Below, in pieces: positions 42,639-50,700 of a stretch of DNA of 64,000 nucleotides. The notes beneath the pieces are model-generated. The model saw nothing but the letters and a program-made list of their open reading frames with translations, made no database searches and was not told where the DNA came from. Both the position numbers and the translations under genes were made by a program. Source of the DNA: Streptomyces sp. NBC_00370 (GTDB lineage Bacteria; Actinomycetota; Actinomycetes; Streptomycetales; Streptomycetaceae). Where the stretch lies: the NCBI RefSeq assembly GCF_036084755.1, contig NZ_CP107968.1, forward strand, positions 3,937,501 through 4,001,500. Direction: 5' to 3'. Each line of letters opens with the position of its first letter. Within the stretch, counting starts at the first letter, position 1.

Positions 42639-44128
42639 AACGCCTCCTGCAGTTCGTGCGGTACGAGGGTCTGCTCCCACGGCAGGATCCCGGCGGGCAG
42701 GGTGCAGGTGAACGCCGCCGCCTGCATCCGGTCGGCCGGGCGCATCTGCACCCGGGAGGCCGCCGTCAGGTTCCGGATGGTGACGCTCGCGTCGGCCAGC
42801 TCCTCGGCGTTGTCGACGGTGACCGTCAGCATCAGCGAGAACTCCACAAGGCCCGCCCCCGACGCCTCCTCGTTCGCGGTCTGTTCGGCCGCGCGCACCT
42901 CGGAGGCCGCGCGGGCCTGCACCATGCCCTTGCCGGACGTCGCCATGAACTGGGCGCTGCGCCGGTCGGCTTCGACGATCCGCGCCGATGTGGCCGGGTC
43001 GATGGGCCGGTAGACCAGCGCGACCCGCTTGCGGCGGGTGCCGGGGGCCGCCTCCAGCATGCCCCGCATCACCGAGGACCGGATGGTGCCGCGCGGTGCC
43101 AGGGTCAGCATCCAGGTCCTGGAGACACCGGAGTCGTGCTGGTAGCTGTTCACGGTCTCGACCGCTGCCGCAGGACCGGCGTCCTCCCACTCCAGACCCG
43201 TACCGCCGTGCGTGGCACGGGCGTTGAGTACGTCGGCGGCGACGGCGGGGTCGTAGGCGACCCGGACGACCTCGGCGATCCGCTCGGCCGACAGCGGGTA
43301 GGCGGCGCCGCCGCCGGCGGCGACGAGTCCGCTGAGCAGACCGGGGATCCGGATCGCGAGATCCGTGATGATGTCGTCCTTCTTACGGCTCTGGCCGCCC
43401 GGGATGCCGTAGGTCAGGGTGATGTAGGTGTGCATCTCGGACGAGGCGCTGGGGTAGCGGTCGACGACCTCCTCCATCACCGCGCGTGCGGCCGGAGGGG
43501 CGTCGGAGCGGATCCGGGGCAGCACCTCGTGGGCGAGCCGGGTGCCCGGGTCGGGGGCGGTCTCCACGATCACGGAGGCGCCGCGCAGCCCCGGTTCGTG
43601 GGACAGCCGGGCCAGCCACTCGCCCCACAGGGCGACCCAGACGTCGACCTGGTCGGGGTCGATGAGCGAACCACCGTCGGGGTCGCAGCCGAGGACGATC
43701 GTGTACAGGTTGCGGACCGGGTGGTGCAGGACGCCGAAGGGACGGTCGTAGGCGTCCCGGCCCTCGGTCGCCGTGACCTTGTTCAGCAGGCCAGGCGGCC
43801 GGAACCGGCCGCCGGGGCGGGCGGACAGCGGCCCCGACACGTACAGGTGCGCGCCCTTGGCCTTCCGGCGCGACCAGCCGATGCGCAGCGTGATCAGCTG
43901 GTAGATGTTGCGGCCGTCCTGCGTACGGATGGTGAGCGGGATCAGGAACAGCAGCACGGGAACGAACACGACGAGCGCGGCGTACAGCGAGATCAGCGAG
44001 GCGAGCAGGGTGGCGATGAGGCCGCCGAACGCCCCGAAGGTGCCGACGAGTCCGAGTGGTCCGAGCCCGGGCCGCCTTGGCCTGCGCCAGTTTCCGTAGG
44101 TCGGATGAGTGACAGCTTCCGCGGACAT
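42635..44128 (-). CDS. SCO6880-family protein (VirB4 N-terminal half, PrgI-like membrane anchor)
   Basis: 497 residues. Two adjacent membrane helices at about 25-65 (GLVGTFGAFGGLIATLLASL, AALVVFVPVLLFLIPL) resemble PrgI/VirB3-type inner-membrane parts. The soluble remainder matches SCO6880-family proteins, the VirB4 region lacking the ATPase (LLNKVTATEGRDAYDRPFGV, later SYQHDSGVSRTWML). It would anchor the next gene's ATPase to the membrane. The two genes overlap by four bases, supporting equal production. ATG 44128 has AAAGGA upstream. Confidence 0.88.
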   Translation of the reverse strand: MSAEAVTHPTYGNWRRPRRPGLGPLGLVGTFGAFGGLIATLLASLISLYAALVVFVPVLLFLIPLTIRTQDGRNIYQLITLRIGWSRRKAKGAHLYVSGPLSARPGGRFRPPGLLNKVTATEGRDAYDRPFGVLHHPVRNLYTIVLGCDPDGGSLIDPDQVDVWVALWGEWLARLSHEPGLRGASVIVETAPDPGTRLAHEVLPRIRSDAPPAARAVMEEVVDRYPSASSEMHTYITLTYGIPGGQSRKKDDIITDLAIRIPGLLSGLVAAGGGAAYPLSAERIAEVVRVAYDPAVAADVLNARATHGGTGLEWEDAGPAAAVETVNSYQHDSGVSRTWMLTLAPRGTIRSSVMRGMLEAAPGTRRKRVALVYRPIDPATSARIVEADRRSAQFMATSGKGMVQARAASEVRAAEQTANEEASGAGLVEFSLMLTVTVDNAEELADASVTIRNLTAASRVQMRPADRMQAAAFTCTLPAGILPWEQTLVPHELQEAL

Positions 44129-44212
44129 AGGATCCGGTTTCCTTTCATGAAGTGGTCGGAGTACGGCGGCGGTTGGGGTACGGAGTACGGCGGTGGCGGT
44201 GGGACCGCGGAA

Positions 44213-44251
44213 GCCGCCGAGCTCCCGCCGGGGGGAAGGGAGCTCGGCGGC
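44213..44251. terminator. Internal operon hairpin between channel and VirB4 genes
   Basis: Perfect 14-base-pair stem GCCGCCGAGCTCCC/GGGAGCTCGGCGGC with an 11-base loop, in the 191-base gap between the TrbL-like stop (44320) and the SCO6880-like start (44128). Could act as an attenuator or RNA processing site that sets the ratio of channel to ATPase. Thirteen-base direct repeats (44157 and 44181) lie beside it. Confidence 0.65.
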
Positions 44252-44319
44252 CGTCCGTCAGGGGAGGCGACGGCAGGACGTACGGGTCGACCGGCCCGCC
44301 GTCGCGCCTCCCCCGGGGA

Positions 44320-45570
44320 TCACTTGTTGTTGCCCAACTCGCCGTCGGCGCCTTCCACGGCGCCCGACACGGCGGAACTGGCGGTCTGCGCCGCGGCCAC
44401 CGCCGCGAGCACCGCGACACCCGCGGGTCCGCCCGCTGCCGCCGCTCCCGCACCGGCACCGCCCGCACCCGCACCAGCGGCACCGGCCCGGCCCGCTCCC
44501 GCGGCACCTCCGGCGCCGTTCGCACCGCCGGACCCGGGTCCGCCGGCCGATCCCGATTCGCCGCCGGCGCCGGACGAGCCGCCCGCACCGGACGAACCGC
44601 CCGAGCCGTTGGCGCCCGAAGCGCCGCTCGGACCCGCCTGCGCACCGCCGCCGGAACCGCCGCCGCGGCCGCCGAGCATCACGGCGCCGCTCGCCAGGTT
44701 GCTGCCCGCCTGTCCCATGCTGGACATGGGGTTGCCGGTGCCCATGGCGGCCGTCGCCGGCACGATGAGCTTCAGCAGGGCGGGCAGGGCGATGGCGGAG
44801 AGCAGCATCACGCCGATACCGGCGATACGTGTGTTGATGGTGCTGTTGTCGCCGGAGCCGCTGTTCTTGCCCGTATTGATCATCGCCATACCCGCGTTGA
44901 GCACGAGTGCGACGGCAGGTTTGTAGAGCAGCCAGGCGATCATCCAGCCGAGGTGCTTGCGCCACCAGCCGGCGCCCCAGTCCGTCATCGAGGCGGCGGC
45001 CGCCATCGGCAGCGTGCCGAGCAACAGCATCATCACGCCGAGCCTGATGTACATCAGGACCGTGTGGATGATGCCGGAGATCAGCAGCAGGAAGGCGAGG
45101 ACCAGCAGCAGGAAGGACTGGATCCCGCCGCCGTCCGAGCAGGCGCCGACGTTCTGCAGGGACTCCTGCACGGCGTCGTTGAACAAGTAGCTGGAGTAGT
45201 CGTCGGCGACGGCGGCGGCTGCCAGGCAGACCGTGGTGGCGGCGCCCGAGACGACCACCACGCGCATGATGCCCTTCAGGGCGGTCGTGCCCGCGTCGCC
45301 CTTCCGCTCGATGGCCATCCGGGCGGCGGCGAACAGCAGCGAGCCGACCGCGAGGTAGACCACGATCCACTGGGTGTCGCCGCTGATGTTCTTCGACGTC
45401 TGGCTCTGCTCCAGCGTCGGGACGCTGGTGGCCAGCGCCCCGAACACCGCGACAGCACCGGCGAGGATGGTCTTGGCGACCAGGTCGATGATGGTTCCGA
45501 TGGGGTCGCCGAGGAAGCTGAAGAACCCCTTCACCAGGTCGATGACCGGATTGCCGGACGTGCAGTTCAC
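44320..45570 (-). CDS. VirB6/TrbL-like polytopic channel protein
   Basis: 416 residues with about six membrane helices in the first 300 (for example DTQWIVVYLAVGSLLFAAAR, SFLLLVLAFLLLISGIIHTV, YIRLGVMMLLLGTLPMAAAA). A Gly/Ala/Ser-rich low-complexity tail of about 110 residues follows. The layout matches VirB6/TrbL inner-membrane channels. GTG 45570 begins one base after the upstream stop. A strong hairpin follows its stop. Confidence 0.88.
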   Translation of the reverse strand: MNCTSGNPVIDLVKGFFSFLGDPIGTIIDLVAKTILAGAVAVFGALATSVPTLEQSQTSKNISGDTQWIVVYLAVGSLLFAAARMAIERKGDAGTTALKGIMRVVVVSGAATTVCLAAAAVADDYSSYLFNDAVQESLQNVGACSDGGGIQSFLLLVLAFLLLISGIIHTVLMYIRLGVMMLLLGTLPMAAAASMTDWGAGWWRKHLGWMIAWLLYKPAVALVLNAGMAMINTGKNSGSGDNSTINTRIAGIGVMLLSAIALPALLKLIVPATAAMGTGNPMSSMGQAGSNLASGAVMLGGRGGGSGGGAQAGPSGASGANGSGGSSGAGGSSGAGGESGSAGGPGSGGANGAGGAAGAGRAGAAGAGAGGAGAGAAAAGGPAGVAVLAAVAAAQTASSAVSGAVEGADGELGNNK

Positions 45571-45571
45571 G

Positions 45572-46324
45572 TCAAACCCCCCAAAGCGTGTAGCCGGTGG
45601 TGTTCTGAACGGCCGCGACCGGCGAGTGCAGCGCACCGTTGTCGTCAGGCACGACCTTCCAGTCGCCACCGCTCCAGCGCAGCACGATGGTGGTCGCCGC
45701 GTAGCCCTGCTCGCCCTTGAGGAGGAGCTTCACCGTCGCGCCCGTGCTCCCGTAGGAGGACACGATGAAACCGACGTACGAGGCGACCGGCGTACTGCTC
45801 CCGCTGTCGGTGTCCTGCACGGTGGCGCGCTGGAACTCGAACATGTCGCGCCCGATCCCGTCCACGACCTGCTGCTTGGTGACGGTGCGCCAGCCGGAGC
45901 CGCTCATCTGGGACGGGATGATGTGGGCGGCCAGCACGGCCCCGACGGGCGTGTGCGCGTAGCACCACCACAGGTCGCCCTCGATCCGGGTGGGCCCCGC
46001 CGATGCCGAGACGGGCACCCGCGAGACCCCGAGCGTCCGCCAGCTGATGTCCTTCGGGGCGGCCTTGGGCAGCGCGTCGCCCGCACTGTCGTCGGTGCGG
46101 CAGCCCTGCGGCCGGCCGCCCTTCGGGACCGATTTACCGGAGAGCGGACCGACGGACGCAGCCGCGTTCGCACGGTCGGCGGTGCCGCTGTGGCCTGACG
46201 TCAGTGTGACGATCATGCCCACCACGACCACGACGCCGATGAATCCCGCCGACAGCTGCCAGCTCCGCTGCTTGTAGTACGGCCCGGATTCCTCGACCCG
46301 CCGCTCCCTGCGTTTGAACAACAC
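45572..46324 (-). CDS. VirB8/TcpC-like transfer protein
   Basis: 250 residues. A short basic cytoplasmic tail (MLFKRRERRVEESG) precedes one membrane helix (LSAGFIGVVVVVGMIVTLTS) and a soluble outer domain (GDLWWCYAHTPVGAVLAAHI, later TTIVLRWSGGDWKVVPDDNG). The order and size fit bitopic scaffold proteins of the VirB8/TcpC type, but the match is by architecture rather than a clear motif. GTG 46324. Coupled to the channel gene by a one-base gap. Confidence 0.75.
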   Translation of the reverse strand: MLFKRRERRVEESGPYYKQRSWQLSAGFIGVVVVVGMIVTLTSGHSGTADRANAAASVGPLSGKSVPKGGRPQGCRTDDSAGDALPKAAPKDISWRTLGVSRVPVSASAGPTRIEGDLWWCYAHTPVGAVLAAHIIPSQMSGSGWRTVTKQQVVDGIGRDMFEFQRATVQDTDSGSSTPVASYVGFIVSSYGSTGATVKLLLKGEQGYAATTIVLRWSGGDWKVVPDDNGALHSPVAAVQNTTGYTLWGV

Positions 46325-46339
46325 GTCCGTCCGCCCGGC

Positions 46340-46627
46340 CTACGCGAAGACGAAGCTGATCAGCGGGCCCGCAGTGGCCACGAGGACACAGCCGCCGAGC
46401 ACCATGCCGAGCCGGCTCATGTGCTCCGAACTCTCACCGCGCTTGACGGAGACGGCCATCATCGCGCCGGTGATCAGCACACCGGCGACACCGGCGGCCG
46501 TACCGGCCCAGGCGGCTATGCCGAGGACGGTGTTGACCTTGCCGGTGAGTTCGTCGGGGGCGTTGCTCACCGGCTTGGGCACAGTGCCGTCGGCCAGGAT
46601 GTTGGAGACTGCGAGGAGCAGTGACAT
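46340..46627 (-). CDS. VirB2-like small membrane protein (paralogue 1)
   Basis: 95 residues: a short N-terminal region, a helix (GIAAWAGTAAGVAGVLITGA), a loop with KRGESSEH, and a second helix (GGCVLVATAGPLISFVFA). It aligns throughout with the 93-residue product of the next upstream gene (W, GV, MA, RGE, ATAGPL conserved), so the two are tandem paralogues. Size and two-helix layout suggest a VirB2/TrbC pilin-like or channel subunit. ATG 46627 with GGAGAG upstream. Confidence 0.8.
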   Translation of the reverse strand: MSLLLAVSNILADGTVPKPVSNAPDELTGKVNTVLGIAAWAGTAAGVAGVLITGAMMAVSVKRGESSEHMSRLGMVLGGCVLVATAGPLISFVFA

Positions 46628-46736
46628 GGGGATCTCTCCGAGGAGTCGGCGCCCGGCATGAGCGGTGGGCGGGAGGGTAACTGTCAGTGCGGGAAGGTCA
46701 GTTGAGCGGTCGGTCGGGATTGGTGCGGGGCAGGTA

Positions 46737-47018
46737 CTAGGGGCCGAGCAGCGTGAGGTTGCCGAGGGCCGTGACGAGCGGTCCCGCCGTCGTGGCGATG
46801 AGGCAGCTCAGGACGATGTAGAAAACACCGCGGAAGTGCGCGCCGCCCTCACCCGGTTCACCGCGGCGCAACTGGAGTGCCATCTGCATGCCGACGATGA
46901 TCAGTCCGCCGACACCGCAGGCCGACGCACACCAGGAGAGAAGGCCGAGGATCGTGTTGGCGTCCGTCGGCGGTGCGTAGTCGGCCAGGAACTGTGCGGC
47001 GGCCACGGACCGGGTCAC
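46737..47018 (-). CDS. VirB2-like small membrane protein (paralogue 2)
   Basis: 93 residues with two membrane helices (GLLSWCASACGVGGLIIVGM and SCLIATTAGPLVTALGNL) around an RRGEPGE loop. Homologous to the 95-residue neighbour. GTG 47018 overlaps the stop of the DUF6668 frame as GTGA, which fixes the true reading frame at the end of that gene. Second gene of the leftward operon. Confidence 0.8.
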   Translation of the reverse strand: MTRSVAAAQFLADYAPPTDANTILGLLSWCASACGVGGLIIVGMQMALQLRRGEPGEGGAHFRGVFYIVLSCLIATTAGPLVTALGNLTLLGP

Positions 47019-47865
47019 GAGACGGCTCCCTCGCCGTAGCTCGCGCTTCCCACCAGCTTGGCGAGGGTGACGAGTTGCCTGGGTTCGTGCTTCGGACGGC
47101 CACCCGTACGCCAGGCCGGGATCCACGGCACCCGGTGCACACGGGCGACGGAACGCAGCACCCGGATGCGGCGCAGCAGCACCAGCGGCAGCCGGCCGGG
47201 GGCGTCGGCGACGAGGACGACGCCCAGCAGGTCCAGCCCCTGCGGGGCCTTCCCGTCCTTCAGCGCGCCCAACGCCTGGGAGACGGACCGGAGTCCGCCC
47301 GCGCTGGTCCGGCCGACCAGTACGATCCGCCGCGGCTCACCGCGCGCGGGCTCCGGCCAGCGGGCTCCTACGTCCACCCCGCCGAGCGCCTCGACCAGCG
47401 ACGTCACACCGGCGCCGCCGTGCGCCTTGACCCAGCCGACCTCGTCACGCGAGCGCCCGCGCGCCGCCTTCGGCCGCCGCGACTGGCCCCAGCCCGCCTC
47501 GGCGGCGGGCGCGGGGGCCGCGCGCCGGGCGGGCGCGGGGTGCGGGGCGGGCTGGGGGCGGCTTGCGGAACGGCCTGCTGACGCGGGGCGGCGACGGCTG
47601 CGGTGGCTGCGGGGCGCGGGGCGACCGGGGCCGTCCGCGCGGGTGCTGGTGCCGCCGGCTGCACCGGTTGTGGCACCGGCCGTGCCGCCGGTTGAGCGAC
47701 CGGTTGTGTCACCGCGGGCGGCGGTGGTGCGGGCGCCGTCGTACGGGGCGGCACGGGCGCCGCCGCGGGTGGCGGCGTGCCCCCGCCGGGGGGCGTCTGC
47801 TGTGGGGACTTCGGCCCCCGTACCCACGACTGTGGGCCCGGCGGCGTTGCCGAAGGAGTGCCCAT
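47015..47865 (-). CDS. DUF6668-family protein, apparently frameshifted
   Basis: The N-terminal part begins at ATG 47865 (MGTPSATPPGPQSWVRGPKS, the family's SWVRGP start) and runs through a proline-rich region. The C-terminal part (WVKAHGGAGVTSLVEALGG, VVLVADAPGRLP, VPWIPAWRTGGRP) lies in another frame. Adding one C to the run of five at 47554-47558 (minus strand) joins them with good codon usage into about 283 residues. The glycine-rich AHGGAGVTSL resembles a degenerate P-loop. Such proteins accompany actinobacterial type IV operons. Either a sequencing/assembly error, a real mutation, or a -1 ribosomal frameshift. First gene of the operon. Confidence 0.75.
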
Positions 47866-47931
47866 ATGTGTCCCGCCCCCCTCTTCGCTCGTGCTTCCGC
47901 TGCTGCGGCTCATCTGGTTTTCCACTGGTTT

Positions 47932-47956
47932 GAACTTATTTGCCACGGGGCCCGTT
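47932..47956 (+). promoter_or_regulatory. ECF-type promoter motif for the SLT unit
   Basis: Plus strand TTGAACT, 16 bases, CGTTTGG, 82 bases before the ATG at 48038. Slightly weaker match (ACT for ACC, TTTGG for TTGTG). It faces the minus-strand motif at 47985-48010, so the two transcripts would overlap at their 5' ends. Confidence 0.6.
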
Positions 47957-47984
47957 TGGATCTGTCGAGTCCGTCGGACAGCAC

Positions 47985-48010
47985 AACGGGCTATGTGGCC
48001 ATGACGGTTC
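47985..48010 (-). promoter_or_regulatory. ECF-type promoter motif for the type IV operon
   Basis: Minus strand CTTGAACCGTCATG, 17 bases after GAACC (one longer than the others), CGTTGTG. It would start the eight-gene operon about 110 bases before ATG 47865. Confidence 0.65.
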
Positions 48011-48037
48011 AAGGCGAAGGGAAGAAGGCACGCGCGC

Positions 48038-48856
48038 ATGAGTGCAGGCATGGGAGCGGGCGAGGAGAGCGGCGGCTCGAACGTCGTCAGGAACGGCATC
48101 ATCGCCGGCACCGGATGCGGCTGCCTGCTGTCCCCGCTCGCCCTGGTCGGCACGCTCGTCGTGGTGTTGATCATCGGCGGATTCGGGGTGCTGCTCGCCC
48201 CCCTCATCGCGCTGATCCTGCTGTTCGGCGGAGGCGGCGGGAGCGACAGTTCCAACCAGGACACGGCGGACCAGATGGTCGACGTCCTTCAGGGCAACGG
48301 CAAGGGCCAGCTCGACGACACCACGGTCCCCGCCGACCTGGTGGACCCCATCGAGCGGGCGGGCCAGCAGTGCCCGGCCATCGGCCCGATCGTCATCGCC
48401 TCGCAGATCGAGAAGGAGTCCGGCTTCAACGCGGCCCTGAAAGGACCCAACGGTGAACTGGGCCTCTCACAGCTGCCGCCCGACATCTTCAAGCAGTACG
48501 GCAAGGACGACGACGAGAACGACAAGACGTCCGCGCTGGACGCCGAGGACTCGATCATGGCCCAGGGCCGCTACCTGTGCGATCTGGCCAAGCAGGGCCA
48601 GCAGATGCTCGACAACGGGGAGGTCGAGGACAAGGGCGACGGCGAAGGGGCCCTCGACACCTCCCTCGACCTCGCCCTGGCCGGCTACGACATCGGGATG
48701 GACGCCGTACGCGCGGCAAAAGGGGTGCCGCAGACGAACGAGGCACAGGGCTATGTCCTGGCCATCCGCGCCCAGTTCGCCAAGTACCAGGGCATCGCGG
48801 CGCCGCCGTCAGGCGCGACTCCCGGCGTCACCCCCGACCCGAGCGAGACGCCGTGA
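48038..48856 (+). CDS. Membrane-anchored lytic transglycosylase (SLT fold)
   Basis: 272 residues. One hydrophobic N-terminal region (about 20-64, with CGC and two membrane-length stretches) is followed by an SLT/goose-lysozyme-like domain with IVIASQIEKESGFN (catalytic E127) and GPNGELGLSQLPPDIFKQYG, and ALDTSLDLALAGYDIGMDAV near the end. It would cleave glycan strands of the wall, the VirB1 role in type IV systems. It is transcribed away from the main operon from a face-to-face promoter region. Confidence 0.9.
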   Translation: MSAGMGAGEESGGSNVVRNGIIAGTGCGCLLSPLALVGTLVVVLIIGGFGVLLAPLIALILLFGGGGGSDSSNQDTADQMVDVLQGNGKGQLDDTTVPADLVDPIERAGQQCPAIGPIVIASQIEKESGFNAALKGPNGELGLSQLPPDIFKQYGKDDDENDKTSALDAEDSIMAQGRYLCDLAKQGQQMLDNGEVEDKGDGEGALDTSLDLALAGYDIGMDAVRAAKGVPQTNEAQGYVLAIRAQFAKYQGIAAPPSGATPGVTPDPSETP

Positions 48857-48929
48857 CGCGGCGCAGGCGGTCCCACCGTCTCCCCCACGCCTTCCCGATC
48901 ACCACTCCCACCGCATGAGGACGGCAGCC

Positions 48930-49931
48930 ATGGCCCCCTTCACCGTGTACATTTCCGACAACGGGCTCGCCGAGATCGACGGGGACCCGCTCGTCCCCGC
49001 GCCCGAACAGTCCGTGCACGAGGCGGTACTCGACCAGTTGCACCGGTTCGCACAGCAGCGCGGCACCGCCGTGGACGCGACGGTGCACGACAGCCCGGGT
49101 GCGGCGGAGTTCTTCCTGCGGGTGCTGCCGGACGGGTCGAGCCAGGTGCTGGGAGCGGCGGAGCCGGTGCAGGAGCCGGAACCTGAGCTGATGTCGGCTC
49201 CCGAACCGGAGCCGACGCCGGAGCCTTTGTCGGCCCCCGAGCCTGAGCCGGCTGCGGTATCGGCCCCCGAGCCGGAGCCGGCCCATGCGAGGGCGGACGC
49301 GGACGCCGATGCCGGGGCGGGGCCGGGTGGCGGGGCCGTCGCCAAGGCGGGGGCCGTCGCGCGGGCCGGGGTCGGCGCCCTCGCCACGGCGGTCGCCCGC
49401 GCCCGCGCGACGGCGGCGGCGCGCGCGGGGTCGGTGCACGCGGGCTCGGTGCACGCCGCGCCCGTGGTGGCGCCCGCACCCGTCGACGTGCCCACCGAAC
49501 ACGCCGCCCAGATCGGCCACATCAACGCGTTGGCGTCCGTCGGCCGGCTCGACGAGGCGCTCGACGAAGCGACCGAACTGCGCGAGCGGCTGACCAGTAC
49601 GGTCGGCGCGGACCATCCGCACGCACTGGAGGCGCGGTCCGTCGAGGCGTATCTCGCACACCTCTGCGGCGACCACCGCGAGGCCATCGTGCTCGCCCTG
49701 GCCGTGGCCCGTATCCGATGCGGCGCCGGGGACAACCAGGCGCCGGTGGAGGTGGCGCGGGCCGCGGCTGCTTGGCAGCAGCTTGACGACGACCGGGCCG
49801 CCGTCGCCCACGGCCGCGAACTCCTGCACATGTGGGAGGCGTTGGAAGCCCGCGGCCTGCTGTCGCCCGGCGACCTGGAACTCGCCGAACAGGTCCGCAG
49901 ACACGTCGACGCACTGGCGGCATACGTCTGA
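48930..49931 (+). CDS. Shared-N-domain/TPR protein of the secretion locus
   Basis: 333 residues, no signal peptide or clear membrane helix. Residues 3-75 (FTVYISDNGLAEIDGDP, LDQLHR, RVLPDGSSQVL) are homologous to residues 27-98 of the ChW protein at 29293. A repeated P-E-P linker (APEPEPTPEPLSAPEPEP) and an Ala-rich helix follow. From about 190 come tetratricopeptide-like helices (GHINALASVGRLDEALDEAT, EAYLAHLCGDHREAIVLALA). ATG 48930 has GAGG nine bases upstream. Probably co-transcribed with the SLT gene. A cytoplasmic adaptor role is plausible. Confidence 0.8.
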   Translation: MAPFTVYISDNGLAEIDGDPLVPAPEQSVHEAVLDQLHRFAQQRGTAVDATVHDSPGAAEFFLRVLPDGSSQVLGAAEPVQEPEPELMSAPEPEPTPEPLSAPEPEPAAVSAPEPEPAHARADADADAGAGPGGGAVAKAGAVARAGVGALATAVARARATAAARAGSVHAGSVHAAPVVAPAPVDVPTEHAAQIGHINALASVGRLDEALDEATELRERLTSTVGADHPHALEARSVEAYLAHLCGDHREAIVLALAVARIRCGAGDNQAPVEVARAAAAWQQLDDDRAAVAHGRELLHMWEALEARGLLSPGDLELAEQVRRHVDALAAYV

Positions 49932-50019
49932 TCGGTCGCCGGAGCCCGCTCCCTGCCCCGAAGTCGGGCCGGTTACACACAAGTCCATGGGCTCGTACAA
50001 CCAACGTCAAACGAACGTG

Positions 50020-50043
50020 GAACGCACCTCGGAACACTCCGTT
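50020..50043 (+). promoter_or_regulatory. Possible weak ECF-type promoter for the sigma factor gene
   Basis: GGAAC, then 16 bases to CGTT (one shorter than the GAAC-N17-CGTT of the other sites), 70 bases before the sigma factor ATG. Tentative autoregulation site. Confidence 0.35.
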
Positions 50044-50113
50044 CCCCCAGGAGGCCAAGGGTCCCAGTCGCCCCAGGACTGCGACCGGGCCTCCCAAGGA
50101 GCAGGAGCACACC

Positions 50114-50686
50114 ATGAACGTGACGGTCATCGGATCGGCCAGCGCGGTCTCCCCCGAGGAACGAGCGCTGCGCGACCTCTACTTGGAACACGGGCCCGCG
50201 CTCTACTCGTACGTGCTGCGGATGCTGGGCGGGGACACACACCGCACGGAGGACGTCATCCAGGAGACGCTGATGCGCTGCTGGAACAAGCGAAACCTGG
50301 TCGACACCGAAGGCATGGCGGTCCGCCCGTGGATGTTCCGGGTCGCCCGCAACCTCGTCATCGACGCCCACCGGACGCGGATGGCAAGGCCGTTGGAGGT
50401 GAGCGGCGCCACCTGGCTGAGCGAGCTGGGCACCAAGGCGGACGACAACGAACAGATCCTGTCGTCGATTGTGGTACACGACGCCTTGCAGGCGCTGACG
50501 CCGGCACACCGCGAAGTACTCAGGGAGACCTTCTTCGCGGACCGCAGCACCCAGGAGGCGGCCGACACCCTGGGCGTCCCGCAGGGAACGGTCAAGTCCC
50601 GCGTGTACTACGCCCTTCGCTGCCTCAGGTCGGCACTGGAGGAACGAGGAGTACACCCAGAAGACCGCGCCCCGCGCCGAGCCTGA
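50114..50686 (+). CDS. ECF-type RNA polymerase sigma factor
   Basis: 190 residues. Region 2 about 17-90 (LRDLYLEHGPALYSYVLRML, DVIQETLMRCW, WMFRVARNLVIDAHR). Region 4 about 125-180 (LTPAHREVLRETFFADRSTQ, GVPQGTVKSRVYYALRCLRS). ATG 50114 has GGAG upstream. No anti-sigma gene is adjacent, and there are no extra C-terminal domains. It borders the secretion locus, whose promoters share a TGAACC/CGTTGTG signature typical of ECF sigma factors. It is the best candidate for their regulator, by inference. Confidence 0.92.
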   Translation: MNVTVIGSASAVSPEERALRDLYLEHGPALYSYVLRMLGGDTHRTEDVIQETLMRCWNKRNLVDTEGMAVRPWMFRVARNLVIDAHRTRMARPLEVSGATWLSELGTKADDNEQILSSIVVHDALQALTPAHREVLRETFFADRSTQEAADTLGVPQGTVKSRVYYALRCLRSALEERGVHPEDRAPRRA

Positions 50687-50700
50687 CGGGTCGACGCAGC

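Noticed and set aside
47015..47827. A start at 47827 for the DUF6668 gene, which would avoid a frameshift
   Set aside because: That N-terminus is Arg/Gly/Ala-rich with poor codon usage, whereas the other frame there encodes the family-typical SWVRGP start and a proline-rich linker.
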